64,000 nt of DNA from contig UQDC01000002.1 in NCBI GenBank assembly GCA_900539755.1, positions 62,001 through 126,000 of the forward strand, in the 5' to 3' direction. Source of the DNA: an uncultured Alistipes sp. GTDB taxonomy: Bacteria; Bacteroidota; Bacteroidia; Bacteroidales; Rikenellaceae. How positions within the stretch are numbered: the stretch's first letter is position 1; each line of letters starts with the position of its first letter. The notes beneath the pieces were generated by a model. The model was given only the letters and a program-made list of their open reading frames with translations, had not been told where the DNA came from and searched no databases. A program made the position numbers and the translations under genes. This document shows, one piece after another, positions 8,432 to 16,625 of the stretch.

Positions 8432-9994
8432 ATGAACCTTTTGACTTCAATCGCTTCTGCGGATGGGGCAATCGCTGGAGCTGCGACCGGTTTCCGACTG
8501 CTCGATTGGGTGGTCGTCGCTCTCTTCTTGCTCTGGATGCTGTGGATTGGATATCGGTCCGGACGTCGAAATCGTACTGCAGAAGACTATGTATTGGGTG
8601 GCCGAACCATGAATCCGGTTATGGTGGGAATTTCGCTTTTTGCGACGCTGCTCAGTACATTAAGCTATCTGTCCTATCCAGGAGAGATGATCAAATATGG
8701 CCCTGTGGTCTTTATCGGATTGGCAGCCTTCCCGATTGCCTATTTCCTGGTTAGTCGACTGATGATCCCCCGTTACATGAAGATGAAGGTGACCAGCGCC
8801 TACGAGATTCTCGAAATCCGATTGGGACGTGGGGTGCGTACGTTGGCGACGATCTTTTTCTTGTCCCTGCGTTTCTTGTGGATGGCCACGATCATCTATG
8901 CGACGGTTGATGTCGCCCTGATTCCGGTATTTGGTCTCGATCCAGGGTGGGTTCCCATAATTAGTGTGGTTTTAGCTGTAATTACTGTGATTTATACTAC
9001 GATGGGAGGTCTGAAGGCGGTTGTATTGACCGATGTGATTCAGACGGTGGTGATGTTTGCCGGGGTGCTGCTTACGATCGGTATCATCGGAGGTAAAGTG
9101 GGGTCCGTCGGAGCCTTTTTTGAACCGCAGTTGTTTGAGCATTGGCCTCAGATTGAATGGGGGTTCGACCTTTCGAAACGAATGACAGTCGGCAATATTT
9201 TGTTGATGACTCTGGTTTGGCAGGTCTGTACGGCCGGATCGGATCAGATGGCTATTCAACGTTATCTCTCTACTCCTGATGTGGCTACGGCAAAACGGTC
9301 GTATCGGATTTCGTTGGTCACCTCCTGTACCATTCAACTGCTGTTGGCCGTAGTGGGGTTGGTGGTGATGACCTATTTCCTCCGTTATCCGCAGATGCTG
9401 GCTCCTGGGACTACGGTAGCCGGTGATGCAGACACCCTGTTCCCTCGATTTATCCTGATCGGGTTGCCTGCCGGAATTACCGGATTGATCGCTGCTGGAA
9501 TCATGTCTGCCGCTATGTCGAGCCTATCGTCCGGGCTGAACTCTTCGGCAACGGTGATTTACGAGGATATTATTAACCGGAACCGCAAGGAGAGCAACAC
9601 TTCGTTGAAAAGTTTGCGCCACATTAAACTAATTGCCGTAACGCTTGGAGTTGTTGTAGCGCTGTCGAGCTTTTTAGTTGCCTATGTAAGTGGAAATCTG
9701 CTCGATGTCGTCATTAAGGTGGTCAATTTGGTGGTAGCGCCACTGTTTGTGCTCTTTTTTATGGCTCTGTTTGTGCCGTGGGCCACTTCACGTGGGACGG
9801 TTGCAGGGGGATTGTTCTCCATGCTGGTGGCTGTGCTGATTGCTTTTGCCGAGATTTTCGGCATCACGGCTTTGTGGATTATGCCGGTTGCTTTGGTGTC
9901 TGGAGTCGTAGCCAGTATGCTGTTCAGTTGGTTCGACCGGTGGCTGGTTAGGCGTGGATTTCTTGAGGAGAAAAGGGACAGACAAAATAAGTAG
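8432..9994 (+). CDS. Sodium/solute symporter (SSS family), probable sialic acid transporter
   Basis: Encodes 520 residues, almost entirely hydrophobic, with about 13 membrane segments as in the SSS (SLC5) family of the inner membrane. Typical stretches are the N-terminal D-Y-V-L-G-G-R-T-M-N-P motif, the YTTMGGLKAVVLTDVIQ loop, and the sodium-site helix AAMSSLSSGLNSSATVIYED. SSS proteins cotransport sodium with sugars, amino acids or acids. The substrate is inferred only from the neighbour nanA: SSS-type sialic acid transporters are known (SiaT in other phyla), whereas many Bacteroidales use an MFS NanT. It ends in front of a strong hairpin at 10112-10150. Confidence 0.85.
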   Translation: MNLLTSIASADGAIAGAATGFRLLDWVVVALFLLWMLWIGYRSGRRNRTAEDYVLGGRTMNPVMVGISLFATLLSTLSYLSYPGEMIKYGPVVFIGLAAFPIAYFLVSRLMIPRYMKMKVTSAYEILEIRLGRGVRTLATIFFLSLRFLWMATIIYATVDVALIPVFGLDPGWVPIISVVLAVITVIYTTMGGLKAVVLTDVIQTVVMFAGVLLTIGIIGGKVGSVGAFFEPQLFEHWPQIEWGFDLSKRMTVGNILLMTLVWQVCTAGSDQMAIQRYLSTPDVATAKRSYRISLVTSCTIQLLLAVVGLVVMTYFLRYPQMLAPGTTVAGDADTLFPRFILIGLPAGITGLIAAGIMSAAMSSLSSGLNSSATVIYEDIINRNRKESNTSLKSLRHIKLIAVTLGVVVALSSFLVAYVSGNLLDVVIKVVNLVVAPLFVLFFMALFVPWATSRGTVAGGLFSMLVAVLIAFAEIFGITALWIMPVALVSGVVASMLFSWFDRWLVRRGFLEEKRDRQNK

Positions 9995-10111
9995 CAGGGC
10001 TTTGTGAGAAACCTTGTCGGATTTTTGTTGAATGTTCGCGGTGCGTATGACTCTGATCTTGATCTTTGCCTTGGCTCCGATCCTGATCTTGACGCACAGT
10101 GCATACATGGT

Positions 10112-10150
10112 AAACGGGAGTGACTATCATTAAGATAGTCACTCCCGTTT
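10112..10150. terminator. Bidirectional terminator between convergent genes
   Basis: A perfect 17-bp stem pairs 10112-10128 with 10134-10150 around a 5-nt loop. It lies between the plus-strand symporter gene and the minus-strand DUF3127 gene. The arms end in T3 and start with A3, so either strand can form a terminator-like stem. Confidence 0.85.
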
Positions 10151-10233
10151 TGTTTATCCTTTGATTCTATTGCATATCCGCTGTTAAAGGTTTGTGCAAT
10201 GTATCAATTCCAAATCGTATAGGTAGGGCCCCT

Positions 10234-10602
10234 TTAAAAGGGCAGATCATCAACCTCTTTGGAGTCAGCAGGCTCCTCCGGTACAAAAGCGTCTAACGGA
10301 GGTAGCGCATCTGGTGCTGGAGCGGCAGCGGCGGGAGCTTTGCGTGTCATACGCCATGCACGAACGTCAGTGTACCAGCGCCCATTGAATTCGCGAGACT
10401 CGACATTGGCAGAGATATTGACCACTTCGCCCGGACGCAAAGTTCCGGCTTCAGCAGCCTTGTCCCCCCAAAAACCAACACAGATTTTACGATTAAATTC
10501 ACCCGGTTGTTCGAAAATGACCTCTTGCTTGATCCATTCACCGCGTGCATTTGTACCCTTAACAACCGGCAATACGGTCAATACAGTTCCTTCAAAATCC
10601 AT
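10234..10602 (-). CDS. DUF3127 family protein (OB-fold-like)
   Basis: Encodes 122 residues. The first 90 fit DUF3127, a small beta-rich family common in Bacteroidota with an OB-like pattern: MDFEGTVLTVLP, then EWIKQEVIFEQPG, KICVGFWGDKA, and a strand pair ending in WYTDVRAWRM. Single-strand nucleic acid binding has been supposed for such folds, but no function is established. The C-terminal 30 residues are Ala/Pro-rich and then acidic, ending DDLPF, a tail resembling the acidic protein-interaction tip of SSB. It follows the cyclophilin gene after only 3 nt, so the two form an operon. Confidence 0.85.
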   Translation of the reverse strand: MDFEGTVLTVLPVVKGTNARGEWIKQEVIFEQPGEFNRKICVGFWGDKAAEAGTLRPGEVVNISANVESREFNGRWYTDVRAWRMTRKAPAAAAPAPDALPPLDAFVPEEPADSKEVDDLPF

Positions 10603-10605
10603 CGT

Positions 10606-11049
10606 CTAAGCCTCCTCTTCGATGATGTCAACTTTGAGGATCAAGTCTCCCTGACGAATATCGTCGATCACCTCCAATCCGTCTACAACGCGACCGAAAC
10701 AGGTGTGTACACCATCCAGATGTGCCGTGTTTTCACGGTTGCAGCAGATGAAGAATTGTGAACCACCAGTGTCTTTTCCGCGATGAGCCATCGAAAGTAC
10801 GCCACGGTCATGGTATTGTTTTCCTCCCGAAGTCTCGCATTTGATGGTGTAGCCTGGGCCACCTGCACCGGTTCCCAGTGGACATCCTCCCTGGATCACG
10901 AAACCAGGAATAACCCGGTGAAAAGTCAACCCGTCATAAAATCCGCTTTTCGCAAGTTTAACAAAGTTGGCTACAGTGCCCGGAGTCTCTCGATCGTAAA
11001 ATTCGACGAACATGTCGCCTCTCTCAGTGTGAATAATACCTTTGGTCAT
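10606..11049 (-). CDS. Cyclophilin-type peptidyl-prolyl isomerase
   Basis: Encodes 147 residues, a single cyclophilin domain without a signal peptide, so cytoplasmic. It catalyses cis-trans isomerisation of peptide bonds before proline. The active-site blocks are all present: FHRVIPGFVIQGG (catalytic Arg), TGGSQFFI, and HLDGVHTCFGRVV, in which the usual Trp/Phe-containing HLDGKHTVFG is slightly changed. A Cys-Cys pair follows SQFFI. It is the first gene of a two-gene unit with DUF3127. A near-consensus minus-strand -7 element (TATCTTTA) lies near 11120. Confidence 0.93.
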   Translation of the reverse strand: MTKGIIHTERGDMFVEFYDRETPGTVANFVKLAKSGFYDGLTFHRVIPGFVIQGGCPLGTGAGGPGYTIKCETSGGKQYHDRGVLSMAHRGKDTGGSQFFICCNRENTAHLDGVHTCFGRVVDGLEVIDDIRQGDLILKVDIIEEEA

Positions 11050-11174
11050 AGTATCTGTTCTATATTAGTTTGTTTCGTTGTTTGCTGACTTAATGGGTCG
11101 AAATCGCTAAATCGGAGTTTAAAGATAGACTTTTTTTGCATTTTGCCCAACCTACCCATGCAAAACAGATCAAA

Positions 11175-11230
11175 GAACCGGTTGCGTCCGGACACCCAAT
11201 CAACTGGAGGTGAAAATCCTCAATCGGTTC
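11175..11230 (-). terminator. Possible weak terminator after NSS transporter gene
   Basis: Ten-base arms 11175-11184 and 11221-11230 pair with one G-U, enclosing a 36-nt loop that itself contains the self-complementary GTCCGGAC. On the minus strand it is followed by a T-rich but broken run. It lies about 100 nt after the transporter stop. Confidence 0.3.
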
Positions 11231-11327
11231 CAGTAGAGACATAATTTCCCTTGTAGCAGTTGTGGATTTTACTTTACAGAACTGTTATTGCGGAGAAAAA
11301 TACTTGAGTTATGTGATATCGGGGGTG

Positions 11328-12671
11328 TTAGATCACGTTGAGCTGGTCGAGGAATAATAGGACAATCACAACCGGCGCAACAAATCGGACAATGACACGA
11401 TAGTAAGGGTAGATGGAAGATCCATAACGTCCACGTGATGTCACTTCGTCTTGCAAAGTTTTGTTGCGCATGAACCATCCGGCAAACAGTACCGAGAGCA
11501 GGCCGCCCAGAGGTAACATGTAGAGGGAGGTGAGGTTGTTGAACAGATCAAAAATATTCATGCCCAAAATCCGCAACGATGAGTCGGGCAGTTGAGACCA
11601 GAGACAAAGTGAACTTAGGGCGGCAACCACCACGACTGCGATCAGTGTGGCAGTGCGGCGACGCAGATGCATCTCTTCACTGATATAGAGCGTGGCCACC
11701 TCCAGCAAGGATACCGATGATGAGATCGATGCAGTAAAGAGCAGGAAGAAAAAGAGGATCCCCAGCACATATCCGCCAGCCATGTTGCCGAAAACGGTAG
11801 GCAGGGTGATGAAGACCAGTTCAGGACCTGAAGTGGGGTTAATGCCGTAAGAGAACACAGCAGGAAAGATCGCCAAGCCGGCCAAAATGGCTACGCAGGT
11901 GTCGGTAATGGCTATTGTAGTAGCCATTCTGAACATATTTTCATGTTTGGGAATGTATGAACCGTAAGTGATCATCGTTCCCATGCCGAGACTCAGCGAA
12001 AAAAAGGCCTGTCCGAGAGCTTGCAGTACAACATGGCCATTAATCTTGCCGAAATCGGGTCGAAGCAGGAATGAGATTCCCTCTTTTGCCCCGTCAAGTG
12101 TCATTGAGTTGATAACCAATCCAATCAGTAACAAAATCATAAAGGGCATTACTACTTTCCCGAACTTTTCAATTCCTTTCTCAACGCCCCGCATGACAAT
12201 AAAGGCAATGAAAGCAATGAAAAGGAAGGTCCAAAACATCGAACCGGTTCCTTGCGCAATGTAGTTGTCGAAATTGTAGCGAATTTGTTCGGAGTTTTGG
12301 TTGAGGAAGCCTCCGGTTATGGCTACCTTTAAAAAATGGAGTGCCCAGCCTGCAATGACGGCGTAAAATGACAAAATAATCGTCGAGGTGGCGATCCCAA
12401 GATAGCCGGCTCCATTCCAGTAGCCTCGCGGAGAGAGTCGACGAAAGGCTCGCAGCGCATTGGAACGGGTGTGACGACCGATGCTAAATTCAGTCAACAT
12501 GATCGGAATACAGATCAATAGACTAAGTGTGATATAGACTAAAATAAATGCTGCGCCGCCATTTTCACCGGCGATATAAGGGAATCTCCAAATGTTGCCC
12601 AGCCCGACAACCGAGCCACCTACAACGGCTATGGCTCCGAACCGGCTTCCAAAGGAACTGCGTGGTTTCAT
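11328..12671 (-). CDS. Sodium-dependent transporter, NSS (SNF) family
   Basis: Encodes 447 residues with about 11-12 hydrophobic helices, an inner-membrane member of the neurotransmitter:sodium symporter family (LeuT/MhsT type), which imports amino acids or related solutes with sodium. The family's first-helix signature GSVVGLGNIWRFPYIAGENGG is present at residues 15-35, including the unwound G-N-x-W-R-F region that binds substrate and sodium. The C-terminus has a basic loop before the last helix. The exact substrate cannot be read. A full Bacteroidota promoter lies at 12783-12815, implying a leader of about 105 nt. The gene appears monocistronic. Confidence 0.92.
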   Translation of the reverse strand: MKPRSSFGSRFGAIAVVGGSVVGLGNIWRFPYIAGENGGAAFILVYITLSLLICIPIMLTEFSIGRHTRSNALRAFRRLSPRGYWNGAGYLGIATSTIILSFYAVIAGWALHFLKVAITGGFLNQNSEQIRYNFDNYIAQGTGSMFWTFLFIAFIAFIVMRGVEKGIEKFGKVVMPFMILLLIGLVINSMTLDGAKEGISFLLRPDFGKINGHVVLQALGQAFFSLSLGMGTMITYGSYIPKHENMFRMATTIAITDTCVAILAGLAIFPAVFSYGINPTSGPELVFITLPTVFGNMAGGYVLGILFFFLLFTASISSSVSLLEVATLYISEEMHLRRRTATLIAVVVVAALSSLCLWSQLPDSSLRILGMNIFDLFNNLTSLYMLPLGGLLSVLFAGWFMRNKTLQDEVTSRGRYGSSIYPYYRVIVRFVAPVVIVLLFLDQLNVI

Positions 12672-12782
12672 CAGGTTTTATTTTCAAAATGCCTGTTCCC
12701 TGATTATATGATAAGGTAGGGAATAGACTGGATTGTGTTGCCCAATAATAGTTGGGTGAGGCTTTATGCCGTTTTGACAGAG

Positions 12783-12815
12783 CAAAGATAATGAAAATGT
12801 TTATTGTTTGACAAA
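12783..12815 (-). promoter_or_regulatory. Promoter of NSS transporter gene
   Basis: On the minus strand: TTTG (12815-12812), 21 nt, TATCTTTG (12790-12783). Both elements match the primary sigma consensus of Bacteroidota exactly. Confidence 0.7.
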
Positions 12816-13396
12816 ATGATAAAAACGCTCAAGTAGTACGGGAAATATAACGATGTAAAATGTGGAGATTTGTAATAAAACAATGTTGATAATTGCTAAA
12901 TTGAAAGGCGTATAATTGAATTGCTGAAGATTTGTAAGTTATTGCAGATGTAAATTTTTACCGTTACAAGAGCGTTAAATTTTTGGCGATTATGTGCTCT
13001 CCTGTGAGTATAATTGCGTGACATCTTTTTGAAAGTAGATTGGTAGAGCAGGGTAGTGTTATGGCAATCCTTCAGGTAATTCTCTTTGGGCGAATCATTG
13101 CACGCTTGAGAAGCGGAGCAGGAAATAGGTCAGTTGTAAAGAGTCCGTTAAGTAAACACTGCAGCACAAAAAGCGACAAAGCAAAGTTTATATGTCCGAG
13201 TTTTGACTGTGTTATGCGATGCGACATCTGTTATATGGTTTCATCAAAACTTTTATTGAGAGAAGGGTATTAGGAGAATCAACGAATGTGAACGATTGTG
13301 GAAACATGCCAAGGAGTCAGAGAGTATGGGGATGGTAGATCATTGGTGTATGGTTGTCTTGATGGTACGGCTTCTCTTCTCATTGATCGTTCCCAA

Positions 13397-13425
13397 ACAA
13401 AAAGGGCATCCGAATGGGTGCCCTT
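13397..13425 (-). terminator. Intrinsic terminator of EEP-family gene
   Basis: The arms 13402-13411 and 13416-13425 form a 10-bp stem with one wobble pair and a 4-nt loop. On the minus strand it is followed by T5, G, T3. It lies 45 nt after the stop at 13470. Confidence 0.8.
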
Positions 13426-13469
13426 CTAATACTCTGATCAAATTGTTGTTAAAAAATGCGTCGATTGTA

Positions 13470-14387
13470 TTATTTTAATTCTGCTTTGATGAGAATGGGA
13501 TAGTGGTCTGAAGGATAGTGTTTCCCGTCCGAATCTCGCAAAATTCCGTATTTAAGAACATTAACGCGATCATTAACAAATACGTAATCAATTTCGGTGT
13601 GGCCATCCAAAGTGTCTGGAATTGCCATACTGCCTTGCCCAACGGGTACGCCGTTGTAGCTGATTTGGTTGCCCAAATCGTAGGGTGAAGTTTGTGAAGC
13701 TTCACGCGAAGAGGTGAGATGCTCTCTCATCACTTTGATTGGATCGGCTTCCCATTCTGCATTGAAATCTCCCGAACAGAAAATCGGATAGTTGTTAGCC
13801 GCCTTTTCCTGAATTCGGTCGCAGATCAATAAGGCTCCGTTATGGCGAGCTGCCGGTCCCAGATGGTCAAGATGGGTGTTGAAATAATAAAACTCTTTGT
13901 CGTTGTACCGATCGTTGAGTTTTACCCATGTGCAGATTCGGTTATAGGCTGCATCCCAACCAATGGATACGGTGTCAGGACGTTCCGATAACCAAAAGGT
14001 CCCGCTATCGAGCAGTGCATAACGCTCAGTACGGAAAAAAACAGGAGAATGCTCACCCTGTCCGTTGCCGTCACGTCCGGTTCCTACAGCCGTATATTCC
14101 GGTAGCGCCTTGCCCAAATCTGCCATCTGTTCGGGACGGACCTCCTGCATGCCAATAATATCGTAGTCGTGGAAACGGATCAAAGCCGCAATTTGTTCAC
14201 AACGGGTCTTCCAAGGGAAAGCACCCGTGTCAATGACTCCACACCAGATATTGAAACTGCCTGCTGTCATGGGAACAGCGGGGCGCTCCTGTTTGCATCC
14301 TGTTGTACTGACAAACAACAGAACCAGCATCGAGAGGGCAATCACTCGGCCATAAATAGTCCGTAAACGATTACTTTTTGATGTCAT
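13470..14387 (-). CDS. Endonuclease/exonuclease/phosphatase-family lipoprotein
   Basis: Encodes 305 residues. The N-terminus is a long signal with lipobox STTGC (Cys at about residue 31), so it should be a membrane-anchored periplasmic or surface protein. The EEP (DNase I-like) fold motifs are complete: GSFNIWCG, metal-binding Glu in MQEVRPEQM, NTHLDHLG, GDFNAEW, and SDHYPI near the C-terminus. Members cut nucleic acids, inositol phosphates or sphingolipid phosphates; secreted Bacteroidota relatives are of unproven substrate. Its ATG at 14387 lies inside the end of the small winged-helix gene (17-bp overlap), suggesting translational coupling. A terminator follows. Confidence 0.88.
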   Translation of the reverse strand: MTSKSNRLRTIYGRVIALSMLVLLFVSTTGCKQERPAVPMTAGSFNIWCGVIDTGAFPWKTRCEQIAALIRFHDYDIIGMQEVRPEQMADLGKALPEYTAVGTGRDGNGQGEHSPVFFRTERYALLDSGTFWLSERPDTVSIGWDAAYNRICTWVKLNDRYNDKEFYYFNTHLDHLGPAARHNGALLICDRIQEKAANNYPIFCSGDFNAEWEADPIKVMREHLTSSREASQTSPYDLGNQISYNGVPVGQGSMAIPDTLDGHTEIDYVFVNDRVNVLKYGILRDSDGKHYPSDHYPILIKAELK

Positions 14388-14541
14388 AGTAGCAGCGTTT
14401 GGGAGAATAGATTTTACCCTCTTTGGCCAGTTGTTTGATCACTTTGCTGGCCTCCTCTTTGTCAATGCCGGCAGCTGCGGCGATATCGCCCGGACGCATA
14501 GCGCCTTTCTCAGCGAGTGCTTTCAAAATTTTTTCTTCCAT
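14371..14541 (-). CDS. Small winged-helix protein, 56 residues
   Basis: This gene is below usual size cut-offs; I translated it by hand from the ATG at 14541 to the TAA at 14371-14373. It opens MEEKILKALAEKGAMRPGDI, has an Ala-rich helix, then a Lys-rich recognition-like helix (KEEASKVIKQLAKEGKI), and ends YSPKRCYYDIKK. This fits a family of roughly 55-75-residue winged-helix proteins in Bacteroidota and archaea in which an S-P-K-R-C-[YF] motif is common. They are annotated as transcriptional regulators, but targets are unknown. The frame, the promoter at 14673-14705 and the overlap with the EEP gene support it as real. Confidence 0.85.
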   Translation of the reverse strand: MEEKILKALAEKGAMRPGDIAAAAGIDKEEASKVIKQLAKEGKIYSPKRCYYDIKK

Positions 14542-14881
14542 AATTGTTGTCTTTTAAGTTAATTTGTTTGTTATTAGTGAATTGATGATTCATTACAAAC
14601 AAATATCTGCTGACTCTTGTCTGTGAATTGTATTGGTTACAGATCAATCCGTCAGCGATTATTTGTGTTAAGCAAAGATAACAAAAAAACAGTGTGAAAC
14701 GCAAATCACCCAATGTGAAAGAGTTTCAAATGTGGATGATTAAGAAGAGAGAAGAGTAGGAGAGACAACAAAACAATGGAGAGGGGCTGTCAACCTTCTT
14801 CTAAACAAAAAGGAAATATTGCTTGGTTCGTTTTTATATGTTGTGTGAGCGGTTCGAAGTAGTTGTGAAAAGCAATGAGGA
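14542..14881. other. Intergenic region with promoter
   Basis: 340 bp between the winged-helix gene and WbqC-like gene. It holds the minus-strand promoter at 14673-14705. The rest is AT-rich and shows nothing else; open frames here are unsupported. Confidence 0.5.
14673..14705 (-). promoter_or_regulatory. Promoter of winged-helix/EEP operon
   Basis: On the minus strand: TTTG (14705-14702), 21 nt, TATCTTTG (14680-14673), an exact consensus match with correct spacing. The predicted leader before the ATG at 14541 is about 125 nt. Confidence 0.7.
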
Positions 14882-15601
14882 CTATGGTTTGTGGTAGGCA
14901 GAACGTAAAATATCTGCCGAGGCCGGCCCTTCACAAAATAGCAGATCAATGATCGACAGGTTCGGGGCAAAAGGCAGACGATCCGAGAAAGTTTGATAGT
15001 ATTGTGGGGCTGTGAAGGTAGGATCCGGACGGCTGAGGCGTGGTTTGGGTGAAAAACAGGTGCGTAAATCGCAGACTTGCTCTCCTTCAAGTTTATTCGC
15101 GTCTTTGGAGACAGGCATCGCGTTGCTACTGTGATTCTTTTGAGTGGAGCTCTCTGTTTTGGCACATGACCAATAATGGTCTGTAAATGCAATTTGGTCT
15201 GCGACCTTTCCTGATGGATCCAATAAACGTAACGTTACCTCTAACAAGGCGTTGTTTAATTCGACAAGTTTGTCGAATCGTTCGGTAAACAGTGGGGCAA
15301 ATGCTCCTTCATAATGATCAAAGTAGGGCGCTCCCCGGTAAGCAGAGACGATCGCTTGCCAATGTTGGTGCTGCCATCGTTTTGCATAATCGATGCGAAT
15401 CTCCCGAGTAGGGGTGTTTACGCCTCCAGTGTGGTAAACAGGAACAGTCAATGACATGATTCCCCCTGCTGAAAGAATGTCACAACGGTTGCGCCAGCTC
15501 TGCTTGAGGTAATGTTCATGCAGATCAATACAGGCCTGACCGCTTAATAGTTTCGAATAGTATTGTATGTTGCCGAGATAGGCTGTTGGCAGCAGAATCA
15601 T
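14882..15601 (-). CDS. WbqC-like family protein
   Basis: Encodes 239 residues from the ATG at 15601; the longer open frame is rejected because MILLPTAYLGNIQYYSKL is the normal start of the family. WbqC-like proteins are widespread in Bacteroidota and in O-antigen loci. Their enzymatic role is unclear, with acyl- or amino-sugar modification suggested from context. Family marks are the early Y-L-G-N-I-Q-Y-Y block, W-R-N-R-x-x-I around residues 36-42, and the Y-R-x-A-P-Y-F-D-H-Y-E segment near 90. The segment around 150-200 is long and polar, with no clear motif. It starts one base after the DUF4924 stop, so the two are cotranscribed; this pairing recurs in Bacteroidales. Confidence 0.8.
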   Translation of the reverse strand: MILLPTAYLGNIQYYSKLLSGQACIDLHEHYLKQSWRNRCDILSAGGIMSLTVPVYHTGGVNTPTREIRIDYAKRWQHQHWQAIVSAYRGAPYFDHYEGAFAPLFTERFDKLVELNNALLEVTLRLLDPSGKVADQIAFTDHYWSCAKTESSTQKNHSSNAMPVSKDANKLEGEQVCDLRTCFSPKPRLSRPDPTFTAPQYYQTFSDRLPFAPNLSIIDLLFCEGPASADILRSAYHKP

Positions 15602-15602
15602 C

Positions 15603-16286
15603 TTAGTGTGTATCGGATTGGTTTTCGGTAGAGTTGCTAGTTTTGTTTTGGGAACTGTTACCGAACAGATCGGCCTCTCCGCGTTCAATTTTGCGGAACA
15701 TCGTTGCTAGCTCCGCTACTACAGGCGAAATCAAGGACAATACGTCGTCAATGTATTTTTGACGAGCTGTGTCAGAATTGGCCGTAGCTTCGGAATTTGT
15801 TGTTGCGGTTTCCCCTTCAGTAGAACTACCCTTTGAGTGTTTTTTGCCGGCAGATTGAATCCGGAGCAGAACAACCGAATAAAGAGCCCGGAAAAACAAC
15901 TCGACATCACTGATGTCAGGGTGTTTTAGTTTTGCTTTCATCTTAGGCAGTTCCGGCGCTACATGGCTGTACAGACGGCGATACTCAGCCCCTACCGGCA
16001 AAACCAACAACTGTTTGTGTAGATTGTCGAGATCGGCAATTAAGTGCATGGTATGCTCAAGATGTCCCTGCTGCTCCTTACCCTCTTCGCGTAGCAGATT
16101 GACAATATCCATATACCATAAAAAAGTCTCCTGTTTTTGTGCTTCAGTCAATCCCGATGGCTGTACCAATTGAGAATAGATGGCTTCCGGGCTGAATTGC
16201 AAAGCTCGCAGCAGATCTTCTAACTGCCATAAGTAGAGGATGTATTCGGCAATATTCTCTTTACGTGTTTTTTGTGCGGTGAACAT
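15603..16286 (-). CDS. DUF4924 family protein
   Basis: Encodes 227 residues, mainly helical and without signal peptide or membrane segment. It resembles DUF4924, a Bacteroidota family of unknown function: the N-terminal KENIAEYILYLWQLEDLLRA block is characteristic, followed by a helical middle and the H-P-D-I-S-D-V-E-x-F-F-x-A-L-Y segment. An insertion at about 150-185 is Ser/Thr/Lys-rich and low in complexity, and the C-terminus adds an Asn/Ser-rich tail. It is the first gene of a pair with the WbqC-like gene. A minus-strand -7 element is at 16443-16450. Confidence 0.82.
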   Translation of the reverse strand: MFTAQKTRKENIAEYILYLWQLEDLLRALQFSPEAIYSQLVQPSGLTEAQKQETFLWYMDIVNLLREEGKEQQGHLEHTMHLIADLDNLHKQLLVLPVGAEYRRLYSHVAPELPKMKAKLKHPDISDVELFFRALYSVVLLRIQSAGKKHSKGSSTEGETATTNSEATANSDTARQKYIDDVLSLISPVVAELATMFRKIERGEADLFGNSSQNKTSNSTENQSDTH

Positions 16287-16442
16287 GATATTGATGTGCT
16301 TTAAAGATTCACGTGTAATCCTGAGGAAGCCACGGATTTACGTTAAGAATATACATAATAACTTTTGTTGGAAACTGTTACTGCATTTCTTGAATGTGCC
16401 CCAGTTCCAAATATGTTGAGTCCCGTAGACTAGTACCAAAAA

Positions 16443-16450
16443 CAAAGATA
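16443..16450 (-). promoter_or_regulatory. -7 element for DUF4924-WbqC operon
   Basis: Reads TATCTTTG on the minus strand, an exact -7 match. No TTTG at 19-21 nt spacing, so confidence is moderate. Predicted leader about 150 nt. Confidence 0.4.
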
Positions 16451-16558
16451 GTTTTTTCTATTTGATTTTATAGAAAACAAAGGGAGATGCAGCAGCCCGC
16501 AACATGGACGAGAAACAGGATAACATTGTATAATATAGTCTCTAATTAAGGAAAAAAA

Positions 16559-16590
16559 TTTGTAGGAGTAGTTGATAAAGGTTATTTTTG
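16559..16590 (+). promoter_or_regulatory. Promoter of wecA-like / SLBB export operon
   Basis: TTTG (16559-16562), 20 nt, TATTTTTG (16583-16590), a full consensus match. The predicted transcription start near 16597 lies downstream of the TTG at 16572. That excludes the longer open frame and favours the ATG at 16626 as the start. Confidence 0.75.
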
Positions 16591-16625
16591 TACTTTTACG
16601 TTATCAACATCCACTACCACTCATT

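Larger units (their letters stand above)
12672..13469. other. Long intergenic region
   Basis: About 800 bp, AT-rich in its first half. It contains the NSS-gene promoter (12783-12815) at one end and the terminator of the EEP gene (13397-13425) at the other. Two short plus-strand open frames near 13040-13480 have no family resemblance. An unrecognised small RNA in 12820-13390 is possible, but nothing in the sequence identifies one. Confidence 0.45.
16287..16625. other. Divergent promoter region before wecA-like gene
   Basis: About 340 bp between divergent genes. It contains a minus-strand -7 element at 16443-16450 and a full plus-strand promoter at 16559-16590. No further gene was seen. Confidence 0.6.

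Noticed and set aside
13040..13478. Two short plus-strand frames in the 800-bp gap
   Set aside because: No family resemblance; the second crosses the terminator and runs into the EEP gene end.
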